DNA of 7,061 bases from an uncultured Mucilaginibacter sp. (GTDB lineage Bacteria > Bacteroidota > Bacteroidia > Sphingobacteriales > Sphingobacteriaceae). Below, one piece after another: positions 1 to 6,637 of this stretch. Where the stretch lies: the NCBI GenBank assembly GCA_903885865.1, contig CAISKH010000054.1, forward strand, positions 1-7,061, written 5' to 3'. Numbering within the stretch: position 1 is the first letter of the stretch; every line of letters begins with the position of its first letter. The notes below the pieces were generated by a model. That model did no database searches, was not told the DNA's origin, and saw nothing but the letters and a program-made list of their open reading frames with translations. The translations under genes were made by a program, and so were the position numbers.

Positions 1-1527
1 AGGGAAACCCCAAGACAACGAATGATAGGTATACTGTACCTGGTATTATTAGGCTTAATAGCCCTTGATGTGCCGGATAGTTTGCTTGACGCGTTTAAAA
101 ATATAAGCGATAGCTTATCGGCATCTAAAACAAATGTTCAAACGGGCATTGATAATACATTTGAAGCATTTGTAAAAACAAAATTGAAGGATCAGCATGA
201 AAGGGCCGAACCTATTTATGAAAAAGCCTTAAAGGCCAAAAAACTGGCCGATGAGTTGAACAACTATGTAGAGTCGCTTAAAAAGCAAATGATAGACGAA
301 AGCGGTGGGTTCGATGTTAGCACCAATGATTATAAGGGCAGGGACAACCTGGATGAATCAGTCGACTTGATGGTTGACAGAAGGAAATATGCTTACGACC
401 TGCATAAAAAAATAGACGAGACCCGGACAAAATTGCTTGCCTTGTTAGGTGAGAAGGAACGTACAGGTGTGAATTTATCATTACAAACCGCAGCTCCAAA
501 ACATGTAGCCGGTTTTCCGAAAAAAGATTGGGAGCAGGCTAATTTTGGCGAAGGTATACCAATGGGCGCGGCGATGACCGCCCTGGTAAAGATACAAGCC
601 GATACCAAAAACTCGGAGAATGAGGTTGTTAAAAAAATATTAGGAGAAGTTGACCAGTCTGTTGTAACGCTCGACAGATTCTCGGCTGTAGCTGTGGCGC
701 CAACAAGTTATGTATTGGTCGGCCAGCCTTATACTGCTGAAGTTTTCCTTACAGCATCTGATTCAAAATCATCACCGATAATAGAAGTTGGAGGAGGGAG
801 ATTAGCAACAGAAGGTGGCAGAGGTAAATATACAGGCAGTACGAGTACAGAAGGGTTGCATACCTGGATAGGTACAGTTAGAGTGAAACAAAATAACGGA
901 AGGGATACCATGTACACCACACCTCCCCAAACTTATATGGTAGCGAAGCCATCGGCTGTGGTATCGCCTGATAAAATGAACGTGTTATATATTGGTCTGC
1001 CTAACCCGGTTTCGGTATCGGCCCCGGGCATTGCAAAAACAGATCTGAGGGTAAGTATGACCGGCGGATCAATAAGCGGTTCGGGCGAACATTGGACGGC
1101 CACGGTAACAACGCCGGGTACGGCTACCGTAAATGTATCGGGCGAAATTTCAAAAGGAAAAACTGTGGTGTTAGGGTCAACTTTATTCCGTGTTAAACGT
1201 ATACCAGACCCAAAAGCTCAGTTCGGGGGCAAATCAGGCGGAAATATGGCAACGGCTAATATTAAAGCGCAGGATGTATTGTTTGCAAAGCTGGAAGATT
1301 TTGTATTTGATGCCCAGTTTAAAGTTACCAGGTTTAAACTGATAATTGTTAAGCCGCGGCAGGATCCCCTTCCTTTTACAGGTACGGGTAATGAATTAAC
1401 TGCACAGATGCATCAGGCGATGAATACCATAACGCCGGGTTCAACAGTTGTGTTTAGTGATATTTTTGCTGTAGGCCCTGATGGCGTGCCGCGCGGATTG
1501 GATCCGATTGTTATATCTGCAAATTAA
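1..1527 (+). CDS. gldM: Type IX secretion/gliding motility motor protein GldM (PorM), 5'-partial
   Basis: GldM is the single-pass inner-membrane protein that, with GldL, forms the proton-driven motor of the type IX secretion system and gliding machinery; its long periplasmic part transmits force to the GldK/GldN ring. The frame is open from base 1 and begins RETPRQR before the Met at 22, which matches the usual GldM N-terminus (MAGGKETPRQ-type). The true start is therefore probably only a few codons left of the window and base 22 is not the start. Numbering from base 1, residues 8-22 form the membrane helix (MIGILYLVLLGLIAL), about 25-215 are mostly helical (D1 domain), and about 221-508 are beta-rich domains. 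Family-typical stretches include PTSYVLVGQP (234-243), MNVLYIGLPNP (326-336) and FRVKRIPDPKA (396-406). The gene has 508 codons in the window and is essentially full length otherwise. gldN follows 6 bases after the stop, so the two are co-transcribed; gldK and gldL are expected upstream, outside the window (inference). Confidence 0.95.
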   Translation, partial: RETPRQRMIGILYLVLLGLIALDVPDSLLDAFKNISDSLSASKTNVQTGIDNTFEAFVKTKLKDQHERAEPIYEKALKAKKLADELNNYVESLKKQMIDESGGFDVSTNDYKGRDNLDESVDLMVDRRKYAYDLHKKIDETRTKLLALLGEKERTGVNLSLQTAAPKHVAGFPKKDWEQANFGEGIPMGAAMTALVKIQADTKNSENEVVKKILGEVDQSVVTLDRFSAVAVAPTSYVLVGQPYTAEVFLTASDSKSSPIIEVGGGRLATEGGRGKYTGSTSTEGLHTWIGTVRVKQNNGRDTMYTTPPQTYMVAKPSAVVSPDKMNVLYIGLPNPVSVSAPGIAKTDLRVSMTGGSISGSGEHWTATVTTPGTATVNVSGEISKGKTVVLGSTLFRVKRIPDPKAQFGGKSGGNMATANIKAQDVLFAKLEDFVFDAQFKVTRFKLIIVKPRQDPLPFTGTGNELTAQMHQAMNTITPGSTVVFSDIFAVGPDGVPRGLDPIVISAN

Positions 1528-1533
1528 AAGTAT

Positions 1534-2553
1534 ATGAAAAAGAGATTTTTAATAGTTGTACTTTGTTTGGCGTGTATCGCTTCGTTCGCGCAAACCACAA
1601 AGAAGAAAACCCCGGCAAAAAAACCTGCCGGAAAGACAGTGAAAAAACCTGCCCCAAAAACTACAACAAAGCAGCAAGTGGCAACGGCCCCAGCTCAACA
1701 ATCATCAACAAAAGATACGGTAAAAAAAGTTACCGAAGCGCCTGTTGTTGCGGACGTGCCGCCTAAACATTTTGACAGGCCACAGGATGGTTACTATAAA
1801 AAAACCAATATTGCAAATGGCAAAGTAACACCTTACGCGACGGTGCGTGAATCGGATGTGGTGTTTGCAAAAAGGGTGTGGAGGGAAATAGACCTGCGCG
1901 ATAAAAAAAATCAATACCTGGCATCGCCTAAAGCAAGGCTGATAGACGCTTTGATGGATGCCGTAACTGCCGGTGAGTTAACCGCTTACGATCCGCTGCC
2001 CACCAAGGATGACCCTAACGGCGATAGTTTTGGTACCCCGCTAACCCCGGCCAAGGCCCTGGCCAAAATGGCTGATAGTACGTTGGTTGACCATTTTGAT
2101 AAAAAAACAGGTGAAAAAATAAATTCGACCATGGTGGCCGGTGAATTTAACCCGGATAGCGTTATAAAATTCCGTATTAAAGAAGATTGGATATTCGATA
2201 AACAACGCTCTGTTTTTGAACCGCGGATTATTGGTATTGCCCCTATGATAAAACTAAAAGTACCCGGCGTGTCGTCGATAAGTTTTGATTACCAATCGGC
2301 GTTCTGGATATATTTTCCTGCTGCGCGCCAGGTTTTGGTTACCAGGGAAGCTTATAACCGCAATAACGACGCTACCGACCTTAGCTTTGACGATGTGTTC
2401 CTGAAACGCGAGTTCAGCAGTTATGTAGTAAAAGTATCGAACGATAAAGACGAAAGTATAAAACTCTATGAACAGGGGATAGACCGCTTGTACGAATCTG
2501 AAAGAATTCAAAAGGCCATGATGGACTGGGAACTTAATTTGTGGCAGTATTGA
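1534..2553 (+). CDS. gldN: Type IX secretion/gliding motility protein GldN (PorN)
   Basis: GldN is a periplasmic subunit that, with the lipoprotein GldK, forms the large ring under the outer membrane that contacts the C-terminal domains of GldM. The 339-residue protein starts with a signal peptide: MKKR, a hydrophobic core at 5-16, and a likely signal peptidase I site after SFA (17-19). Residues about 21-77 are a low-complexity linker rich in Lys, Pro, Thr and Ala. The conserved GldN domain spans about 85-339, with DGYYK (85-89), RESDVVFAKRVWREID (105-120), EDWIFDKQRSVFEPRIIGI (217-235) and DDVFLKREFSSYVVK (286-300). The Met at 1534 is chosen because the signal peptide begins there and it lies 6 bases after the gldM stop. 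No Shine-Dalgarno sequence precedes it, so translation may depend on coupling to gldM. The gene ends the operon, with a terminator 52 bases after the stop. The linker is the most variable part of the protein and has no assigned function. Confidence 0.95.
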   Translation: MKKRFLIVVLCLACIASFAQTTKKKTPAKKPAGKTVKKPAPKTTTKQQVATAPAQQSSTKDTVKKVTEAPVVADVPPKHFDRPQDGYYKKTNIANGKVTPYATVRESDVVFAKRVWREIDLRDKKNQYLASPKARLIDALMDAVTAGELTAYDPLPTKDDPNGDSFGTPLTPAKALAKMADSTLVDHFDKKTGEKINSTMVAGEFNPDSVIKFRIKEDWIFDKQRSVFEPRIIGIAPMIKLKVPGVSSISFDYQSAFWIYFPAARQVLVTREAYNRNNDATDLSFDDVFLKREFSSYVVKVSNDKDESIKLYEQGIDRLYESERIQKAMMDWELNLWQY

Positions 2554-2591
2554 GTTTAGAGATTGGAGATTAGTTAATTAGAGGTTAGTAG
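2554..2591 (+). repeat. Left array of degenerate heptamers (RTTAGNG), directly after gldN
   Basis: Starting at the base after the gldN stop, the top strand reads as imperfect 7-base units of consensus RTTAGNG: GTTTAGAG (one extra T), ATTGGAG, ATTAGTT, one spare A, ATTAGAG, GTTAGTA. The stretch 2546-2592 contains no C on the top strand. The same heptamer occurs on the bottom strand at 2662-2710, so the two arrays are inverted relative to each other around the terminator. The function is unknown. I have an impression of similar TTAGAG-type intergenic runs in related genomes, but could not check it. Confidence 0.7.
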
Positions 2592-2604
2592 TCCTTTCAT
2601 ATAT

Positions 2605-2633
2605 AAAGCCCTTGCAATATTTGCAGGGGCTTT
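2605..2633 (+). terminator. Intrinsic terminator of the gldM-gldN operon
   Basis: A 13-base-pair stem pairs 2605-2617 (aaagcccttgcaa) with 2621-2633 (ttgcaggggcttt) around a 3-base TAT loop. The only imperfect pair is a T-G wobble (2612/2626). The right arm ends in a short T run (2631-2634). The stem starts with AAA and ends with TTT, so it could also work in the opposite direction, although no gene on the - strand needs it. It lies 52 bases after the gldN stop and separates the secretion operon from dnaE. Confidence 0.87.
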
Positions 2634-2661
2634 TACTTTAGAGCAGTGTGAGTATTTTATT

Positions 2662-2710
2662 CACTAATCGTTAATAACTAATCTCTAACCTCTAACCTCT
2701 AATCACTAAC
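2662..2710 (-). repeat. Right array: seven in-register heptamers (YNCTAAY on + strand)
   Basis: Seven consecutive 7-base units with no spacing slip are visible on the + strand: cactaat, cgttaat, aactaat, ctctaac, ctctaac, ctctaat, cactaac. On the - strand they read RTTAGNG, the same consensus as the array after gldN. Bases 2671-2713 contain no G on the + strand, giving a strong strand bias. Bases 2676-2695 are the reverse complement of 2556-2575 at 18 of 20 positions. The last unit runs straight into a TAnnTTTG promoter-like element of dnaE. Its role is unknown; it may be an interspersed intergenic repeat or a binding site (inference). Confidence 0.75.
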
Positions 2711-2714
2711 TTTG
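2707..2714 (+). promoter_or_regulatory. Possible -7 promoter element of dnaE (TAACTTTG)
   Basis: TAACTTTG matches the Bacteroidota -7 consensus TAnnTTTG exactly. It lies 28 bases before the dnaE start, which would give a leader of roughly 20-25 bases containing the Shine-Dalgarno sequence. No TTG or TTTG is present about 19-21 bases upstream, where the -33 element should be; heptamer repeats occupy that position. The promoter is therefore only half supported and could be weak or activator-dependent. Confidence 0.42.
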
Positions 2715-2732
2715 TATTCATCCAAAATTTAC

Positions 2733-2737
2733 AGGAG
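2733..2737 (+). promoter_or_regulatory. Ribosome binding site of dnaE (AGGAG)
   Basis: AGGAG lies 5 bases before the ATG at 2743 and fixes that codon as the start. The first residues (MPDFSHLHVHT) are also exactly where DnaE proteins usually begin. Clear Shine-Dalgarno sequences are less common in this phylum than in Proteobacteria, so it may indicate good translation. Confidence 0.75.
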
Positions 2738-2742
2738 TTACC

Positions 2743-5700
2743 ATGCCCGATTTTTCGCACCTGCACGTACATACCCAGTTTTCTTTACTTGACGGCGCTG
2801 CTGATATATCAAAATTATACAAAAAGGCTGCCGCCGATGGCATGAAGGCCCTGGCCATTACTGATCATGGTAATATGTTTGGCGTATTCAAATTTGTGGC
2901 TGAGGCGGGCAAGCATAATATTAAACCCATAGTAGGGTGTGAGTTTTATGTGGTGGACGACAGGCATAAAAAGCAATTTACCAAAGAGAAGAAAGACGTA
3001 AGGTGTCACCAGTTATTGCTGGCAAAAGATGCCGAAGGTTATAAAAACCTTGTAAAGCTGTGCTCATTGGGTTATATGGAAGGACTATATAGCAAATGGC
3101 CGCGTATTGATAAAGAGCTTGTTTTAAAATACCATAAAGGGTTAATTGCCACTACCTGTTGTATTGGCGCATCGGTGCCGCAGGCCATATTAAAAAAGAG
3201 CGAAGCCGAAGCGGAGGAAGAATTTAAGTGGTGGCTCGATTTGTTTGGCGAAGATTATTATATCGAACTGCAGCGCCATGATATCCCTGAGCAAAATACA
3301 GTAAACGCCGTATTGCTTGACTACGCAAAAAAATACAATGTAAAAGTTATCTGCTCTAACGACTCACACTATGTGGATCAGCAGGACTCAAACGCCCACG
3401 ATATTTTACTATGCGTAAATACCGGTGATATGCAAAGCACCCCGATAGCTACCGACGAGGAGGGCGGCAAGGGTTACCGCTTCGGTTTCCCGAACGACCA
3501 ATTCTACTTTAAAACGCAGGAGGAAATGGGCAAGCTGTTCCATGACCTGCCCGAATCATTAGATAATACCAATGAGATCGTTGATAAAATAGAAAAGCTG
3601 GAGCTGAAGCGTGATATACTGCTGCCCAACTTTGTTATTCCGCAGGAATTTAAAATACATAGCGAAAGCACGCCGGATTCGGATACGCTTAACCAATGGG
3701 AGTATTTAAAACATTTAACCTTTATAGGTGCCAAAGAGCGCTATAAGGACATAACACCTGAAGTAGAGGAACGCATAAATTTTGAATTGTTCACGGTACG
3801 TACCATGGGTTTTGCCGGGTACTTCCTGATCGTTGCCGATTTCATTAAAGCAGGCCGGGATATGGGTGTGTTTATTGGGCCGGGCCGGGGTTCGGCAGCA
3901 GGGTCGGTGGTGGCTTATTGTATTGGTATCACTAATATCGATCCGCTAAAATATAACCTGCTTTTCGAGAGATTTTTAAACCCTGACCGTAAATCAATGC
4001 CTGATATTGATACAGATTTTGACGACGCCGGCCGCCAGAAAGTGATAGACTATGTGGTGGAGAAATATGGCAAGAACCAGGTAGCGCAAATTATAACTTA
4101 CGGCTCTATGGCCGCGCGTACCAGCATACAGGATGTGGGCAGGGTATTGGATATGTCGCTTACGGAAGTGAACGCGTTGAAAAAACTGGTCCCTGAAACC
4201 TTGGGCATTACACTCCAGGGTGCTATTGACCAGGTGCCAGAACTGCAGGCTATTTATAAAGCTACCGACCTGCGCGGAACTGTTTTGCGTGAAGCGGCAA
4301 AGCTGGAGGGATCGGTACGTAATACAGGTGTGCATGCGGCGGGTATAATAATAGCGCCTTATGACCTGACAGATATTGTTCCGGTAGCTACAGCTAAAGA
4401 TTCTGACCTGCTGGTTACCCAATATGACGGGCGCGTAATTGAGGATGCAGGCGTTATAAAAATGGACTTTTTGGGGCTTAAAACACTAACCATTTTAAAA
4501 GACGCTCTGAGGCTCATTAAACAAAATCATGGGGAAGAAATAGATATTGATACCATTCCGCTTGATGATGTGCAAACTTTTGAGCTTTACCAGCGAGGCG
4601 ATACTAATGGCACGTTCCAGTTTGAAAGCGACGGTATGCAAATGTACCTGCGCGACCTGAAACCCGATAAGTTCGAGGATCTGATAGCCATGAACGCCTT
4701 ATATCGTCCTGGTCCCATAGAATATATCCCAAATTTCATTAAGCGTAAAAACGGGCAGGAACCCATAACCTTTGACGTGCCTGATATGGAAGAATACCTG
4801 GGCGAAACCTATGGTATTACCGTTTACCAGGAACAGGTGATGCTGTTGTCGCAAAAACTGGCGGGCTTTAGCAAGGGCGATGCCGACGTATTGCGTAAGG
4901 CGATGGGTAAAAAGCAGATAGAGGTTCTGAACAAAATGGAGGCCCAGTTTATGGAAGGCGCAACCGCAAAGGGCCATCCCAAAGACAAGCTAACCAAAAT
5001 ATGGAACGACTGGAAAGCGTTTGCGCAGTACGCGTTCAATAAATCGCATTCTACTTGTTACGCTTTTGTAGCGTATCAAACGGCTTATTTAAAGGCGCAT
5101 TACCCGTCGGAATATATGGCGGCGGTTTTAAATAACCAGAACAGCATGGAGAAGATCACCTTCTTTATGGAAGAATGCCGCCGGATGGGCGTGCAGGTTT
5201 TGGGCCCGGATATTAATGAATCGGATATGGCTTTCGCCGTGAATAAAAAAGGCCAGATACGTTTTGGGTTGACAGGGGTTAAAGGCGTTGGCGATAAAGC
5301 GGTTGAAAGCATCATAGAAGAACGTAACGAACGCGGCCCCTATAAATCGGTATATGATTTCGCGCAACGCTCAAACACGCGCAGTGTAAACCGGAAATCG
5401 TATGAAAACCTGGTATATGGCGGCGCTTTTGACGAGTTTGGTTTAAACCGCGCCCAATTCTTTGCCAAAACCGAGAATGGTATTTTAACCGGCGTGGAAC
5501 GCTTAATAAAATATGCCAATGATTACCAGAACACGCAAAACAGTTCGCAATCATCCTTATTTGGTGGTTCGGTAGCATCCTATATACCCGAGCCATCTAT
5601 GCCCGAGGCGGAGGAATGGCCATTGATAGAAAAACTGAAATACGAAAAAGAAGTTATCGGCATTTACCTAACCGGCCACCCGCTTGATAATTATAAACTG

Positions 5701-6333
5701 GAGATGGACAGGTTTTGCAATAGCACCATCAGCGAACTCAAGAATATGCAAAAGGCGCGTTCGGGTGAGGGTGGCGAAGAAATTATGACGGCTTTTAACG
5801 AACTGCGAAAAAGAGGAGAAATACGCGTTGGTGGGTTGGTTGGCAACGTTCAGCATAAAACCACTAAACAGGGCAAGCCGTTCGGTACATTTGTATTGGA
5901 GGATTATAATGAGTCGTATGAGTTCGCACTGTTTGGCGATGATTATGTGAAGTTCAGAAGCATGTTGGTTGATGGCTATTTTTTACACATTAAAGGCAAT
6001 ATAGAAGAGAAATTCAAACAAAAAGATAATTGGGATATGCGCGTAACTGCTATATCCATGCTTACAGAAATGCGCGATAAGTTAACCAAATCATTAACCG
6101 TATCGCTCGACCTGAACACCATAAACCCCCAGCTATTAAATGATATACAGGAAGTGGTGAATATTAATAATGAACGTTACCCGGTAAAAAACTGTACTCT
6201 TCGCTTCATGATAAAAGACAGGGACGAGGCCATGCTGGTGGAACTGCCATCAAAAACCTTTAAAGTAAACCCCAGTGATGATTTGATGGCTGATATTTTG
6301 AGTTTGACTAATGCGCAAGCGGTGTTGAATTGA
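2743..6333 (+). CDS. dnaE: DNA polymerase III alpha subunit DnaE
   Basis: This is the catalytic subunit of the replicative polymerase, which extends DNA at the fork while held by the beta clamp. At 1196 residues it is slightly longer than the E. coli protein (1160). An N-terminal PHP domain (about 1-280) keeps all nine known metal ligands: H8, H10, D17, H42, E67, H89, C140, D207 and H209. The family C polymerase core carries GPGRGSAAGS (379-388), catalytic D421 and D423 in PDIDTDF (420-426), and D575 in KMDFLGL. A helix-hairpin-helix (GVKGVG, 845-850) is followed by a clamp-binding motif QSSLF (936-940), an OB fold (about 1027-1107) and a C-terminal region expected to contact tau. The start is set by AGGAG 5 bases upstream. 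No frameshift, intein or missing catalytic residue is seen. It is separated from gldN by a terminator and is probably transcribed on its own. No strong terminator follows, so transcripts may run on into the toxin-antitoxin genes. It is a housekeeping, essential gene. Confidence 0.98.
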   Translation: MPDFSHLHVHTQFSLLDGAADISKLYKKAAADGMKALAITDHGNMFGVFKFVAEAGKHNIKPIVGCEFYVVDDRHKKQFTKEKKDVRCHQLLLAKDAEGYKNLVKLCSLGYMEGLYSKWPRIDKELVLKYHKGLIATTCCIGASVPQAILKKSEAEAEEEFKWWLDLFGEDYYIELQRHDIPEQNTVNAVLLDYAKKYNVKVICSNDSHYVDQQDSNAHDILLCVNTGDMQSTPIATDEEGGKGYRFGFPNDQFYFKTQEEMGKLFHDLPESLDNTNEIVDKIEKLELKRDILLPNFVIPQEFKIHSESTPDSDTLNQWEYLKHLTFIGAKERYKDITPEVEERINFELFTVRTMGFAGYFLIVADFIKAGRDMGVFIGPGRGSAAGSVVAYCIGITNIDPLKYNLLFERFLNPDRKSMPDIDTDFDDAGRQKVIDYVVEKYGKNQVAQIITYGSMAARTSIQDVGRVLDMSLTEVNALKKLVPETLGITLQGAIDQVPELQAIYKATDLRGTVLREAAKLEGSVRNTGVHAAGIIIAPYDLTDIVPVATAKDSDLLVTQYDGRVIEDAGVIKMDFLGLKTLTILKDALRLIKQNHGEEIDIDTIPLDDVQTFELYQRGDTNGTFQFESDGMQMYLRDLKPDKFEDLIAMNALYRPGPIEYIPNFIKRKNGQEPITFDVPDMEEYLGETYGITVYQEQVMLLSQKLAGFSKGDADVLRKAMGKKQIEVLNKMEAQFMEGATAKGHPKDKLTKIWNDWKAFAQYAFNKSHSTCYAFVAYQTAYLKAHYPSEYMAAVLNNQNSMEKITFFMEECRRMGVQVLGPDINESDMAFAVNKKGQIRFGLTGVKGVGDKAVESIIEERNERGPYKSVYDFAQRSNTRSVNRKSYENLVYGGAFDEFGLNRAQFFAKTENGILTGVERLIKYANDYQNTQNSSQSSLFGGSVASYIPEPSMPEAEEWPLIEKLKYEKEVIGIYLTGHPLDNYKLEMDRFCNSTISELKNMQKARSGEGGEEIMTAFNELRKRGEIRVGGLVGNVQHKTTKQGKPFGTFVLEDYNESYEFALFGDDYVKFRSMLVDGYFLHIKGNIEEKFKQKDNWDMRVTAISMLTEMRDKLTKSLTVSLDLNTINPQLLNDIQEVVNINNERYPVKNCTLRFMIKDRDEAMLVELPSKTFKVNPSDDLMADILSLTNAQAVLN

Positions 6334-6342
6334 TGCAGCAGG

Positions 6343-6373
6343 TTGCTTAAGTGAAATTATAAAGTTAAATTTG
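6343..6373 (+). promoter_or_regulatory. Bacteroidota-type promoter of the toxin-antitoxin cassette
   Basis: TTG at 6343-6345 and TAAATTTG at 6366-6373 are separated by exactly 20 bases, which fits the -33/-7 promoter consensus of Bacteroidota (TTG, 19-21 bases, TAnnTTTG). It begins 10 bases after the dnaE stop, so the cassette carries its own promoter in the short spacer. Transcription would start near 6378-6381, leaving a leader of only about 12-14 bases that begins within the Shine-Dalgarno sequence. This is inferred from motif and spacing. Confidence 0.6.
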
Positions 6374-6376
6374 TTT

Positions 6377-6383
6377 AGGAGGT
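6377..6383 (+). promoter_or_regulatory. Near-perfect Shine-Dalgarno sequence of the antitoxin (AGGAGGT)
   Basis: AGGAGGT is almost fully complementary to the 3' end of 16S rRNA and sits 8 bases before the ATG at 6392, which decides that start. It is stronger than the site of any other gene here and fits an antitoxin that must be made in excess. The toxin start at 6637 has no such site and likely depends on coupled translation. Confidence 0.75.
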
Positions 6384-6391
6384 AATTATTT

Positions 6392-6637
6392 ATGACCACT
6401 GCAGCAATAAGAGAAAAATTACATGAGTATATTAATATTGCCGATGATAATCAGGTCAAGGCAGTGTATTCAATTTTTGAGGACCAGATTGCGGAAAAAT
6501 ACGATCAATGGGAAGACAAAGAATTCCTTAATGAATTAAATCAACGTACTAAAGATTTTGAAAGTGGCAAGGTAAAAGGTATAGCGTGGGAAGAAATTCA
6601 ACAAAAAGCTCAAAATCGACTCAAAGCTAAAAGTTAA
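6392..6637 (+). CDS. Putative type II antitoxin partner of the RelE/ParE-like toxin
   Basis: This small 81-residue acidic/basic protein resembles the short 'addiction module' antitoxins that precede RelE/ParE toxins in many Bacteroidota. It would bind and neutralise the downstream toxin and probably repress the shared promoter (family knowledge, not shown here). It looks largely helical: MTTAAIREKLHEYINIADDNQVKAVYSIF-type helices occupy about 1-30. A C-terminal toxin-wrapping segment is likely at about 50-81, including DFESGKVKGIAWEEIQQKA (55-73) and a Lys/Arg-rich tail. No classic ribbon-helix-helix, AbrB or helix-turn-helix signature is evident, so DNA binding is unproven. The ATG at 6392 is backed by AGGAGGT 8 bases upstream. 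The stop TAA shares one base with the toxin ATG (TAATG). Base composition is AT-rich compared with dnaE, consistent with acquisition by transfer. The call rests mainly on family resemblance and position. Confidence 0.75.
   Translation: MTTAAIREKLHEYINIADDNQVKAVYSIFEDQIAEKYDQWEDKEFLNELNQRTKDFESGKVKGIAWEEIQQKAQNRLKAKS

Noticed and set aside
22..24. ATG at 22 as the start of gldM
   Set aside because: The frame is open to base 1 and the upstream residues (RETPRQR) are conserved in GldM, so the start lies outside the window.
1563..1766. 67-codon second frame inside gldN
   Set aside because: It is a shadow of the low-complexity Lys/Pro-rich linker, which keeps other frames free of stops.
2554..2710. 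CRISPR array or origin iterons
   Set aside because: Units are only 7 bases with no unique spacers, so not CRISPR. No DnaA boxes or replication-initiator gene accompany them, so an origin is not supported.
3994..4422. 142-codon open frame on the - strand inside dnaE
   Set aside because: It overlaps the catalytic core of dnaE, its translation is Cys/His/Arg-rich without any recognisable domain, and no ribosome site or promoter supports it. The other antisense frames are rejected for the same reason.
6334..6350. Hairpin terminator after dnaE (GCAG/TTGC)
   Set aside because: Only four base pairs can form and no T run follows, which is too weak to call.
6354..6372. Small AAATT/AATTT inverted repeat as an operator for the antitoxin
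   Set aside because: Five-base AT-only arms over the -7 box are expected by chance in AT-rich DNA.
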